Origin: Clostridium sp. CAG:964
GTDB lineage: Bacteria > Bacillota > Clostridia > Oscillospirales > Acutalibacteraceae
DNA: 9,932 nucleotides
Assembly: GCA_000435335.1 (NCBI GenBank)
Contig: FR891341.1
Span: 50,711 to 60,642, forward strand
Direction: 5' to 3'
The stretch's first letter is position 1. The number at the start of each line of letters is the position of its first letter. The notes under the pieces are model-generated. The model made no database searches. It was not told the DNA's origin and worked only from the letters and a program-made list of their open reading frames with translations. Positions 1 through 7,900 of this stretch are shown piece after piece. A program made the translations under genes and the position numbers.

Positions 1-459
1 GGTACTTGGAAGCTTAAGAGCGTACAGAAGGCACTGGGCGACAACTTTGCTTGTGCTAAGCTGCCTACAATTAAGATAGACGGCAAGGATACCGATATGA
101 TTTCAATGTTCGGTTACAAGCTAATCGGTGTAAACTCAAATACAAAGTATCCATACACAGCTCAGGCTCTGGCATATTACCTATCCGGTGAAAAGTGCCA
201 GCAGGAAAGAATGGATAAGCTAGGTTGGGGTCCTTCAATTACAAAGATGGTTGAAAGCGACGCCGTTAAGAATGATGTTTGCCTAAAAGCTGTTTACGAG
301 CAGCAGGCTCATTCAATACCACAGATTGGCTTGGCAGGTTCTTTCTGGGATCCTACAGCTGCATTCGGTTCTTACTGTGTAGAGAAGAAGAACGACCTTT
401 CAGAGAAGGGTATCGGCAAGGCTTATGACGATATGGTTAAGAGCATTACAGCTGTTTAA
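1..459 (+). CDS. Maltodextrin-type ABC transporter solute-binding protein, C-terminal part (5' end outside window)
   Basis: The reading frame is open from base 1 to the TAA at 457-459, giving 152 C-terminal residues of a secreted substrate-binding protein; the signal peptide and N-lobe lie upstream of the window. The family binds maltose or maltodextrins outside the membrane and delivers them to the permeases. Visible MalE-like elements are the GTWKL start (compare GPWAW), a stretch around residues 33-46 leading into GVNSNTKYPYTAQALAYYL (compare the 'aeefl' helix after the hinge), and IPQIGLAGSFWDPTAAFGS, which matches the NIPQMSAFW segment of MalE. The internal ATG at 97 is not the true start, because similarity continues upstream of it. 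The malF- and malG-like genes follow on the same strand, which supports an oligosaccharide importer. The family is clear; the exact sugar (maltose, maltodextrin or other) is inferred from the neighbouring amylase. Confidence 0.9.
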   Translation, partial: GTWKLKSVQKALGDNFACAKLPTIKIDGKDTDMISMFGYKLIGVNSNTKYPYTAQALAYYLSGEKCQQERMDKLGWGPSITKMVESDAVKNDVCLKAVYEQQAHSIPQIGLAGSFWDPTAAFGSYCVEKKNDLSEKGIGKAYDDMVKSITAV

Positions 460-491
460 TCATAGTCCGTATTTAGGTATAAAATAGTTTG

Positions 492-539
492 TTTTACGCT
501 CAAGCAGTCTATATTTTATAGGCTGCTTGAGCAGTAAAA
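492..539 (+). other. Long intercistronic hairpin between binding-protein gene and malF
   Basis: Bases 498-513 pair with 517-532 (16 pairs, one G·U) around a three-base loop. After one bulged A at 533, bases 492-497 pair with 534-539. The perfect core is GCTCAAGCAG/CTGCTTGAGC. No T tract follows, so it does not look like a standard intrinsic terminator. In malE-malF type operons, stems at this position commonly protect the 3' end of the binding-protein mRNA and reduce expression of the permease genes. That role is inferred here. Confidence 0.75.
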
Positions 540-576
540 AGCGTATTAAGAAATATATTAAAAGGCTCGAAAAAAA

Positions 577-582
577 GGGGAG
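577..582 (+). promoter_or_regulatory. Ribosome binding site that fixes the malF start
   Basis: GGGGAG lies 7 nt before the ATG at 590. The longer reading frame would begin at a TTG at 527, inside the downstream arm of the hairpin and without a ribosome binding site. The 590 start is therefore preferred. Confidence 0.8.
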
Positions 583-589
583 TAAAATA

Positions 590-2089
590 ATGAACTACAT
601 TGATTATGTACAGCTCAACCCTTTCCAAAAATTTGTTTATAAGCTAAAAAGCTTTTTTATGGCTATTCCGGGTGCTCTGGCAGGCTTTTTTAAAGGAGTC
701 GGAAAAGCTATAGTAGCGTTCTTTGTGGGTATTGGAAATTTCTTTAAGGATTATGCCAATAACTTTGCAGTGGGAGGCTTGGCAACTAAGCTTTCATATG
801 TAATTATGGGTGCCGGTTGCTTTTTGAACAGACAAATTATTAAGGGTGTTCTTTTCCTTGCAGCGGAAATAGGGTTTATTGCCTATATGGTAGGCTTTGG
901 CGGCGGCTATTTGTCACAGTTTGGTACCCTTGGTACTAAGGAAGCAAGCACAACTCTGGACGATTTTGGTATGCCTATAAAGGTTGAGGGCGACAACTCA
1001 ATGCTTATCCTTTTGTTTGGTACACTTACATTTGTTATAATTGCTTTATTTATTTATCTATACATACTAAACATAAAGGTTGCTGTTAATAACGAAAAAA
1101 CAGTCAAGGCAGGTGACAGACCTAACACAATTTTTCAGGATCTTAAGCTTTTGCTTGACGAAAAGTTCCATGTAACAATGTTGGCTGTTCCAACAACATT
1201 AATAAGCTGCTTTACAATTTTGCCGCTTATTTTTATGATATTAATTGCGTTCACAAACTTCGACCATGACCATCAGCCGCCTAACACGCTGTTTACATGG
1301 GTAGGCTTTGGCAACTTTGGTGATATTTTTGTAGGCAACCAGCTTTATGCTCAAACATTTGGAAAAATTTTGGGCTGGACACTTATTTGGGCGGTTGTTG
1401 CTACATTCTCTTGTTATATTCTTGGTGTAATAGTTGCACTTATGATTAACAAGAAGGGCTTAAAGTGTAAAGCTATATTTAGAACCTGCTTTGTTATGGC
1501 TGTTGCTGTACCTCAGTTTGTAACTCTGCTGCTGATGGCTCAAATGCTTTCGCAAAGTGGTGTTGTAAATGTTATTTTACAGGATTTGGGTTGGATTGAT
1601 CAGCCGATTAAGTTCTTGACCGATACCGCTAACCCGACAATGGCAAAGATTACAATCATAATTGTAAATATTTGGATAGGTATTCCATACACAATTTTAA
1701 GTACAACAGGTATTCTTATGAATATTCCTGAAGATTTGTACGAGTCCGCTCGTATTGATGGCGCTTCACCGTTTGTTCAGTTTACCAAGATTACACTGCC
1801 ATACTTGATTTTCGTTACTACACCACAGCTAATTTCTACATTTGTTGGTAACATTAACAACTTTAATGTTATATTCCTGCTTAGCGGCGGTGGCCCTACA
1901 AATGTACACTTCTATCAGGCCGGCGAAACAGACTTGCTTGTTACATGGCTGTATAAATTGACAATGAATAAAAACGATAACAACCTGGCTGCTGCCATTG
2001 GTATTATAGTATTTATAATTTGTGGTACCTTGTCACTAATTACCTTTAATAATACTAAGTCAGTTAAAGACGAGGGGGCATTCGGATGA
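590..2089 (+). CDS. malF: MalF-like maltodextrin ABC transporter permease
   Basis: This 499-residue membrane protein is one half of the channel of a maltodextrin-type importer. Its length is close to E. coli MalF (514). It has an unusual N-terminal stretch of glycine- and phenylalanine-rich amphipathic or hydrophobic sequence (about residues 22-60), then likely helices near 85-105, 138-162, 197-222, 260-287, 297-320, 350-376, 403-425 and 465-485. The ATPase-coupling EAA loop is clear at about 381-404, with EDLYESARIDGA followed by ITLP. The segment between the second and third helices is cytoplasmic or periplasmic depending on topology, which I did not resolve. The stop codon overlaps the malG-like start (ATGA), implying translational coupling. 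No ATPase gene is seen, so a shared MsmX/MalK-type ATPase is inferred. The symbol reflects family position; substrate specificity cannot be read from the sequence. Confidence 0.9.
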   Translation: MNYIDYVQLNPFQKFVYKLKSFFMAIPGALAGFFKGVGKAIVAFFVGIGNFFKDYANNFAVGGLATKLSYVIMGAGCFLNRQIIKGVLFLAAEIGFIAYMVGFGGGYLSQFGTLGTKEASTTLDDFGMPIKVEGDNSMLILLFGTLTFVIIALFIYLYILNIKVAVNNEKTVKAGDRPNTIFQDLKLLLDEKFHVTMLAVPTTLISCFTILPLIFMILIAFTNFDHDHQPPNTLFTWVGFGNFGDIFVGNQLYAQTFGKILGWTLIWAVVATFSCYILGVIVALMINKKGLKCKAIFRTCFVMAVAVPQFVTLLLMAQMLSQSGVVNVILQDLGWIDQPIKFLTDTANPTMAKITIIIVNIWIGIPYTILSTTGILMNIPEDLYESARIDGASPFVQFTKITLPYLIFVTTPQLISTFVGNINNFNVIFLLSGGGPTNVHFYQAGETDLLVTWLYKLTMNKNDNNLAAAIGIIVFIICGTLSLITFNNTKSVKDEGAFG

Positions 2090-2940
2090 TAAAGAGTTAC
2101 AAAGCAAGAAGAACTGTAGTAAATACACTAATCTATGTGATTCTTACAATTCTTTCAATTATTTGGATCCTTCCTTTGGTGTGGATCGTTATGACATCGT
2201 TCTCCGGTGAGGAGGCAACATTTATTGACCATGTTGTTCCAACCTGCTGGACATTTGACAATTATATAGAGCTGTTTACAAATACTAAGGTATTTGATTA
2301 TCCAAGAGCATTTTTGAATACATTAATCATATCTATATTTTCCTGTATTATTTCTACATTCAGCGTACTGATGGTATCGTATGCGTTTAGTAGATTAAGG
2401 TTTAAGGCAAGAAAGCCGTTTATGAATATAGCAATGATTCTTGGTATGTTCCCTGGCTTTATGACAATGATAGCTATTTACTATATTCTAAAGGTAATTG
2501 GCTTGTCACAGAATATTGTTGGTCTTATTATAGTATATTCTGCAGGTGCAGCACTTAACTACTTCATTTCGAAGGGCTTCTTTGATACTGTTCCAAAGGC
2601 ACTTGATGAGGCTGCTACCATTGATGGTGCAACAAAGAACCAGATTTTCTGGAAAATTATTCTTCCAATGTCAAAGCCTATCGTAGTATATACAGTATTG
2701 ACAACATTTATCGCACCATGGACTGACTTTATTTTGGCGAAAATGCTTCTTCGTGATGCTATCGACCAATATACGGTTGCACTGGTTCTGTGGAATATGA
2801 CAGATAAGGACAAAATTGATACATTCTTCTATAATTTCTGCGCAGGTGCAGTTGTAGTTGCTGTTCCTATTACAGCGTTGTTCTTGAAGATGCAGAAGTT
2901 CTATGTAGAAGGTATTACAGGCGGTGCTGTAAAGGGCTAA
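2086..2940 (+). CDS. malG: MalG-like maltodextrin ABC transporter permease
   Basis: This 284-residue permease partners the MalF-like protein as the second transmembrane subunit. Six helices are expected, and hydrophobic blocks are visible near 12-38, 78-100, 112-135, 142-165, 197-217 and 248-268. The EAA loop at about 170-194 (PKALDEAATIDGA, then IILP) is the docking site for the ATPase. The C-terminus FYVEGITGGAVKG matches the usual MalG tail (FxxGLTAGAVKG-like). The start codon overlaps the upstream stop by 4 bp and is preceded by a GAGGGGG ribosome binding site at about 2072-2078, so the two permeases are probably made in equal amounts. A terminator-like hairpin follows. No missing motifs or frameshifts are apparent. 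Confidence 0.92.
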   Translation: MIKSYKARRTVVNTLIYVILTILSIIWILPLVWIVMTSFSGEEATFIDHVVPTCWTFDNYIELFTNTKVFDYPRAFLNTLIISIFSCIISTFSVLMVSYAFSRLRFKARKPFMNIAMILGMFPGFMTMIAIYYILKVIGLSQNIVGLIIVYSAGAALNYFISKGFFDTVPKALDEAATIDGATKNQIFWKIILPMSKPIVVYTVLTTFIAPWTDFILAKMLLRDAIDQYTVALVLWNMTDKDKIDTFFYNFCAGAVVVAVPITALFLKMQKFYVEGITGGAVKG

Positions 2941-2971
2941 TTCTATTAGCCGCTGTAGCGTTTAGCTTGTT

Positions 2972-3014
2972 TACAAACCTAGAGGTGAAGGCTGTGTCTT
3001 CACCTCTATTTGTA
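2972..3014 (+). terminator. Terminator-like hairpin after malG
   Basis: Bases 2980-2990 (TAGAGGTGAAG) pair perfectly with 2998-3008 around a 7-nt loop. Beyond a two-base bulge (CC, 2978-2979), TACAAA 2972-2977 pairs with TTTGTA 3009-3014. The T tract is short and broken (ATTTGTAT), so it is probably a moderate terminator or 3'-end stabiliser that ends the importer operon. Read-through into the amylase gene is possible. Confidence 0.7.
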
Positions 3015-3021
3015 TATAAAG

Positions 3022-3097
3022 CATTTGTAAATAGGGCTTTGGAAAAGAAGCTGCATAGAAATCAATACAGGCATTTTCAAAGCAAAATCTACAAATG
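3022..3097 (+). repeat. Long imperfect inverted repeat upstream of the amylase gene
   Basis: CATTTGTA (3022-3029) pairs with TACAAATG (3090-3097). Nested inside, 3036-3045 (GCTTTGGAAA) pairs with 3074-3083 with one G·U. The two stems are separated by a symmetrical 6x6 internal loop in which two further pairs are possible (3031/3088 and 3032/3087). Three more pairs are possible near 3051-3053/3068-3070. The arrangement makes a roughly 76-nt hairpin with no T tract after it. It lies between the importer terminator and the amylase start. Possible roles are an operator region, a structured RNA or a worn-down miniature mobile element; I cannot choose among them. Confidence 0.55.
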
Positions 3098-3130
3098 ACT
3101 TAATAATAGTATTAGTTTTAATAACGGCTT

Positions 3131-3136
3131 TATACT
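3131..3136 (+). promoter_or_regulatory. Possible -10 element for the amylase gene
   Basis: TATACT matches the sigma-A -10 consensus at 5 of 6 bases and would place a transcript start near 3143, about 36 nt before the ATG. No convincing -35 is seen 16-18 bp upstream, so an activator or another promoter may be involved. The call is weak. Confidence 0.25.
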
Positions 3137-3178
3137 CATTAAAAAAATAGTTGTAACAGAAACATAAGGAGAAAATTT

Positions 3179-4795
3179 ATGCTTAAAAAACTTATAGCAA
3201 TAGCAATGGCGGCCGCACTGTGCTGCGGTGCAATGGCAGCCTGCACCGGAGGCGAGCAGAAAAAGGAGACACCAAATGCTGTACAGTCAACCGATAATTA
3301 CAGAAATTTCTACCAAATATTTATGTATAGCTTTTGCGATTCAAATGACGACGGCGTAGGAGATTTTAAGGGAATTATAAGCAAGCTTGACTATCTTAAC
3401 GACGGCAATCCGAACGGCGGCAACGATTTAGGTATAGACGGCATATGGCTTACACCTATAAACCCGTCAGAGTCATACCATAAATATTCTGTAGAGGATT
3501 ATAAGGCTGTTGACAAGGAATTCGGTACACTTGATGATTTTAAAACACTGCTTAAAGAAGCAGACAAGCGTGGCATTAATGTAATACTTGACCTTGTTTT
3601 AAATCATTCCTCAGACCAGCACCCGTGGTTTGTAAAAGCCTGTCAGGAGGTAAAGGAGGGCAAGCTGGACGGCTATGCTCAGTACTATCATATTGTAAAA
3701 AAGGACGATGAGGTTGGCAGCAGTACCTATTTGCGTATAGACGGCACCGACTATTATTATGAGGCTAATTTTGACAAATCAATGCCTGAGCTGAACCTTT
3801 CTAACGAAAAGGTGCGTGATGAAATAAAGGATATAATGAAGTTCTGGCTGGATATGGGTGTTTCCGGCTTTAGGCTTGACGCCATAAAATACTATGATAC
3901 AGGCGGTGACGATGGTCAGGAATTCTGTAAATGGCTGGTTGACACGGCAAAGGATATTAAAAAGGATGCCTATATTGTAGGTGAAAACTGGTCAGGAACA
4001 AGCCAAATTGCAGACTGGTATTCTACCGGAATTGACAGTCAGTTTAATTTTCCAATGAGTCAGGCTATAGGTACATATGAAACCGCAGTACGCAGCGGTG
4101 ACGCTAACAAGCTTTGCAAATCTGTAAAATCCTGGGGTGAAACTATAGCCGATAAGAACGAAAACGCTATCGACTGCTCCTTCCTTTCTAACCACGACAT
4201 TTCACGAAGCGGTGCGGCACTGGGCAAAAACCTGCAAAATGAGAAAATGGCAGCCATGAGTTATATGCTTTCTCCGGGAAATCCGTTTATATACTACGGT
4301 GAAGAGGTTGGCTTGCTCGGCAGTACAGATAACGACGGCTCATACCGTTTGCCAATGCCTTGGAACGGTACAGAGTGGGAAAATATTCACCTGCCTAGCA
4401 TTGCCTTTTCCATCGCTGAGGAGTCTGTTGTTACAACGGTTGAAAAAGCACAAAAGGACGATAATTCACTGCTAAAAACATACCAGCAGCTTATTAAGCT
4501 GAAGCTGCAAAATCCTGAAATTGCAAGAGGCAAAATTACCGATGTTATAGAAAGCGGCAGCGACAATGCGGCAGGCTATGTTACAAAATACAATGACAGC
4601 GGGGTTATTATATTCTACAACCTAAGCAAAACGGAATCTGCTGCTGTTGATGTGCCAAAGGATAAGCTTGAGTATTCAGGTATTGCCGGACAGGTAACAG
4701 CACAGGATCCGGACAGCAACGGAAGCTATGCACAGGCAACGCTTGACGGCACAAGCCTTACAATTCCGCCTATGACGGTAGTAGTGCTGAAATAA
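3179..4795 (+). CDS. GH13 alpha-amylase-family lipoprotein
   Basis: This 538-residue surface glycoside hydrolase probably cleaves alpha-1,4 linkages of starch or maltodextrin. AAGGAG (3166-3171) lies 7 nt before the ATG. Residues 1-21 form a lipoprotein signal (MLKK, hydrophobic core, then MAAC), with Cys22 as the likely lipidated residue; Met at -3 is acceptable but not typical. A calcium-binding loop of the DSNxDGxGD type lies at 54-62. The GH13 conserved regions are all intact: DLVLNH 138-143, GFRLDA with nucleophile Asp234, GEN with acid/base Glu269, and NHD 338-340 with transition-state stabiliser Asp340. The fifth region reads MPELN (202-206), close to the MPDLN signature of the group between oligo-1,6-glucosidases and neopullulanases (GH13_36). 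A beta-rich domain C occupies about 450-538. The gene follows the importer operon, so its products are probably imported by it. Exact specificity (alpha-amylase, neopullulanase or glucosidase) is undetermined. Confidence 0.93.
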   Translation: MLKKLIAIAMAAALCCGAMAACTGGEQKKETPNAVQSTDNYRNFYQIFMYSFCDSNDDGVGDFKGIISKLDYLNDGNPNGGNDLGIDGIWLTPINPSESYHKYSVEDYKAVDKEFGTLDDFKTLLKEADKRGINVILDLVLNHSSDQHPWFVKACQEVKEGKLDGYAQYYHIVKKDDEVGSSTYLRIDGTDYYYEANFDKSMPELNLSNEKVRDEIKDIMKFWLDMGVSGFRLDAIKYYDTGGDDGQEFCKWLVDTAKDIKKDAYIVGENWSGTSQIADWYSTGIDSQFNFPMSQAIGTYETAVRSGDANKLCKSVKSWGETIADKNENAIDCSFLSNHDISRSGAALGKNLQNEKMAAMSYMLSPGNPFIYYGEEVGLLGSTDNDGSYRLPMPWNGTEWENIHLPSIAFSIAEESVVTTVEKAQKDDNSLLKTYQQLIKLKLQNPEIARGKITDVIESGSDNAAGYVTKYNDSGVIIFYNLSKTESAAVDVPKDKLEYSGIAGQVTAQDPDSNGSYAQATLDGTSLTIPPMTVVVLK

Positions 4796-4846
4796 GCAGA
4801 GAAGCGGTATCTGGGATTGATATAGGCAAAAGAGTGTATTTTTTCG

Positions 4847-4875
4847 TTGTAAAAAACGGCTGTATATGATAAAAT
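4847..4875 (+). promoter_or_regulatory. Candidate purL promoter
   Basis: TTGTAA (4847-4852, 4 of 6 matches to the -35 consensus) is separated by exactly 17 bp from TAAAAT (4870-4875, 5 of 6 matches to the -10). A start near 4882 would give an untranslated leader of about 82 nt. No PurR box or purine riboswitch motif was recognised. No clear terminator separates the amylase stop (4795) from this promoter. Confidence 0.45.
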
Positions 4876-4886
4876 CAATTAGAATG

Positions 4887-4915
4887 GCTTATGTGCAAAA
4901 ATGATTTGTACAGGC
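4887..4915 (+). other. purL leader hairpin (possible antiterminator arm)
   Basis: TGTGCAAA (4892-4899) pairs with TTTGTACA (4905-4912, one G·U) around a 5-nt loop. GCT (4887-4889) can then pair with GGC (4913-4915, one G·U) across a two-base bulge. The closing GGC is shared with the terminator-like stem that follows, so the two folds compete at those bases. Confidence 0.4.
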
Positions 4916-4946
4916 TGTTGTAAAGGAATCAGCAGTTTTTCTTTTT
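4913..4946 (+). terminator. Terminator-like stem with T tract in the purL leader
   Basis: CTGTTG (4915-4920) pairs with CAGCAG (4930-4935, one G·U) around a 9-nt loop and is followed directly by TTTTTCTTTTT (4936-4946). The stem is short, so it may be weak. It sits immediately before the purL ribosome binding site (AAAGGA, 4948-4953). It could end transcripts coming from the amylase gene, or attenuate purL itself. Confidence 0.4.
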
Positions 4947-4963
4947 GAAAGGAATGATTATTA

Positions 4964-7900
4964 ATGTCACAAGTAACAAGATTATTTGTTGAGAAGAAAC
5001 CCGGCTTTGATGTTGAGGCCTCTCAAACGCTTTGGGATTTAAGGCATAACCTGGGCTTAAAGTCGCTTACAGCACTTAGACTTGTAAACAGATACGATAT
5101 TTCCGGATTAACAGGTGAACAGCTTGATAAGGCTGCGGTAACTGTTTTTTCAGAGCCAAATCAGGACAATATTTACAAGGAAGTCTTGCCGACAGAAAAT
5201 GACTGGAGGGTATTTGCTATGGAATACCTGCCGGGACAGTATGACCAGCGTGCCGACAGTGCCGCACAGTGTGCACAGCTGTTGACGCAGGGCGAAAGAC
5301 CTGTAGTAGTAAGTGCTAAGGTTGTAGCGGTAAAGGGCGATATTACTGACAGTGATTTTGAGAAAATTCAGCACTATATGATAAACCCTGTAGAGTCCCG
5401 TCTGGCTTCTATGGACAAGCCTGAAACACTCGATATGCCTGTAACTGTACCTGAAAGGGTTGCAGATGTAGAGGGCTTTATAGAATTTAATGACCAACAA
5501 ATGGCAGATTATTACGGCTCTATGGGCTTTGCTATGACGCTGAGCGACCTCAAGTTCTGTCGTGACTACTTTAGAGATGAAGAAAAGCGTAACCCTACGG
5601 TAACAGAGCTTAGAGTTATTGATACATATTGGTCTGACCACTGCAGACATACTACATTCCTTACAAGATTAGAAAAAATTGAAATAGAAAAAGGTGCATT
5701 GACCTCGGTTATTGAAGATGCCCTAAAGGAATACTATGACGCCAGAGATGAGGTTTACGGTAAGGATACCGACCGTGATGTTTCTCTTATGGATATGGCT
5801 CTTGCAGGTATGAAGCTGCTTAGAAAAAGAGGCTTAATTCCTGACCTTGATGTTAGTGAAGAAATTAACGCCTGTTCTATAGAGGTGCCTGTAACTATTG
5901 ACGGCGTTACGGAGCAGTGGCTTGTACAGTTTAAAAACGAAACGCATAACCACCCTACAGAGATAGAGCCGTTTGGTGGTGCGGCTACCTGCTTGGGCGG
6001 TGCTATTCGTGATCCGCTTTCCGGCAGAGCCTATGTTTACCAGGCTATGCGTGTAACAGGCAGCGGTGATCCTACCGTACCGTTTAAGGATACAATGCAC
6101 GGCAAGCTGCCAAGCAGAAAAATTACAACAGGTGCGGCGGCCGGCTACAGCTCATACGGTAACCAGATAGGACTTGCTACCGGTCAGGTTACAGAGCTTT
6201 ATGACCCTGGCTATGTTGCAAAGAGAATGGAAATAGGTGCGGTTATAGGTGCCTCACCAAAGAGCAATGTAATTCGTGAGGTACCACAGCCGGGCGATGT
6301 TATTGTTCTTTTGGGCGGAAAAACAGGCCGTGACGGCTGCGGCGGTGCTACAGGCTCGTCAAAGGCACACACAGAGTCATCAATAGAAACCTGCGGTGCA
6401 GAGGTACAAAAGGGCAACCCGCCTACAGAAAGAAAAATTCAGCGTTTGTTCAGAAATCCAAAGGTTTCTACAATGATTAAGCGTTGTAACGACTTTGGTG
6501 CCGGCGGTGTTTGCGTAGCCATAGGCGAGCTGGCAGACGGACTGAATATTGACCTTGATAAGGTAACAAAGAAATATGAGGGCTTAGACGGCACAGAGCT
6601 TGCTATTTCAGAATCACAGGAAAGAATGGCAGTTGTGCTTGACCCTAAGGATGTTGACAGGTTTATTGAGTATTCACATACAGAAAACCTAGAGGCTACA
6701 GCAGTAGCAGTAGTAAGTGAAAATCCTCGTTTGACTATGGTATGGAGAGGCGACACTATTGTCAGCCTAAGCCGTAGGTTCCTTAATACCAACGGTGTTA
6801 CACAGGTTTCACAGGCATATATTACAGCACCTGACGAAAACAACAACTACCGTTTGCAAACTCCAAAGGAGCTGCAGGGACTAAGCAAAACAGAGGCGTT
6901 TAAGGCTAACCTTGCAAGGCTTGAGGTTTGCTCTCAAATCGGTCTTGGTGAGCGTTTTGATGCAAGTATAGGTGCGGCTACGGTTATTATGCCGTTTGGC
7001 GGTAAATATCAGCTTACACCTCAAGACGCTATGGCTGCTAAAATTCCTCTTGAAAAGGGCGAAACAGATGACGCTACAGCTATGAGCTATGGCTTTATTC
7101 CGGGTGTTTCCCGTTGGTCACCGTTCCACGGCTCTGCGTTTGCTGTTGTAGAATCAATGTCGAAGCTTCTGGCAATAGGTGCAAATCCATTAAAGTCACG
7201 CCTGACATTCCAGGAATATTTTGAAAGACTTCACGAAAAGCCTGAGCGTTGGGGCAAGCCTGCCGCAGCGTTGCTGGGTGCGATGACAGCACAAATTAAT
7301 ATGGGTATTCCGTCAATAGGCGGTAAGGACAGTATGTCCGGCTCTTTTGAAGATTTAGATGTACCTCCTACACTTGTAAGCTTTGCGGTAGCTATGACAA
7401 AGGCATCAAAAACAATTTCTGCCGAGTTTAAAAAGGCAGGCTCACAGGTTATTTATGTACCTGTTCCTGTTGATAAGGCTACTCAAATGCCAATGTGGGA
7501 AGACCTGAAGAAAATGTACAATGCTGTTTATGCTCTTATGTCACAGGGCAAGGCTTTGGCAGCCTCTGTAGTTCGTGAGGGCGGTGCCGCAGCTGCTGTT
7601 GCAAAAATGTGCTTTGGTAATAAAATAGGATTTACATTTGACCACGAGCTTACAAGCGAAGAGCTGTTTGCTCCGCTTAGCGGTTCACTTGTAATTGAGT
7701 TGGCAGACGGTGCTTCACTTGACGAAGGCGTTCTAAGCTACAAGCTGGGTGTTACTACAGAAGAACCTGTTATTGATATTAAGTGCGGTAAGCTTGATAT
7801 TGATACTCTTGTTGAGGCGTGGACCGGTAAGCTTGAAAAGGTATTTGCAACAAAGGCAGACTGTCCAAAGCTTACAAAGGATATTCCGCTTACAACTCAG

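Noticed and set aside
527..589. TTG start giving a 21-residue N-terminal extension of the MalF-like protein
   Set aside because: The TTG lies inside the downstream arm of the long hairpin and has no ribosome binding site. The ATG at 590 has GGGGAG 7 nt upstream, and the extra residues are a lysine-rich stretch without family support.
2935..2951. Short inverted repeat GGCTAA/TTAGCC at the malG stop codon
   Set aside because: Only 6 pairs with no T tract, and a much stronger hairpin follows at 2972-3014.
4796..4963. A purine riboswitch or PurR operator upstream of purL
   Set aside because: I looked for the conserved core of guanine/adenine riboswitches and for paired PurR boxes and saw neither; this was by eye, and a covariance search would be decisive.
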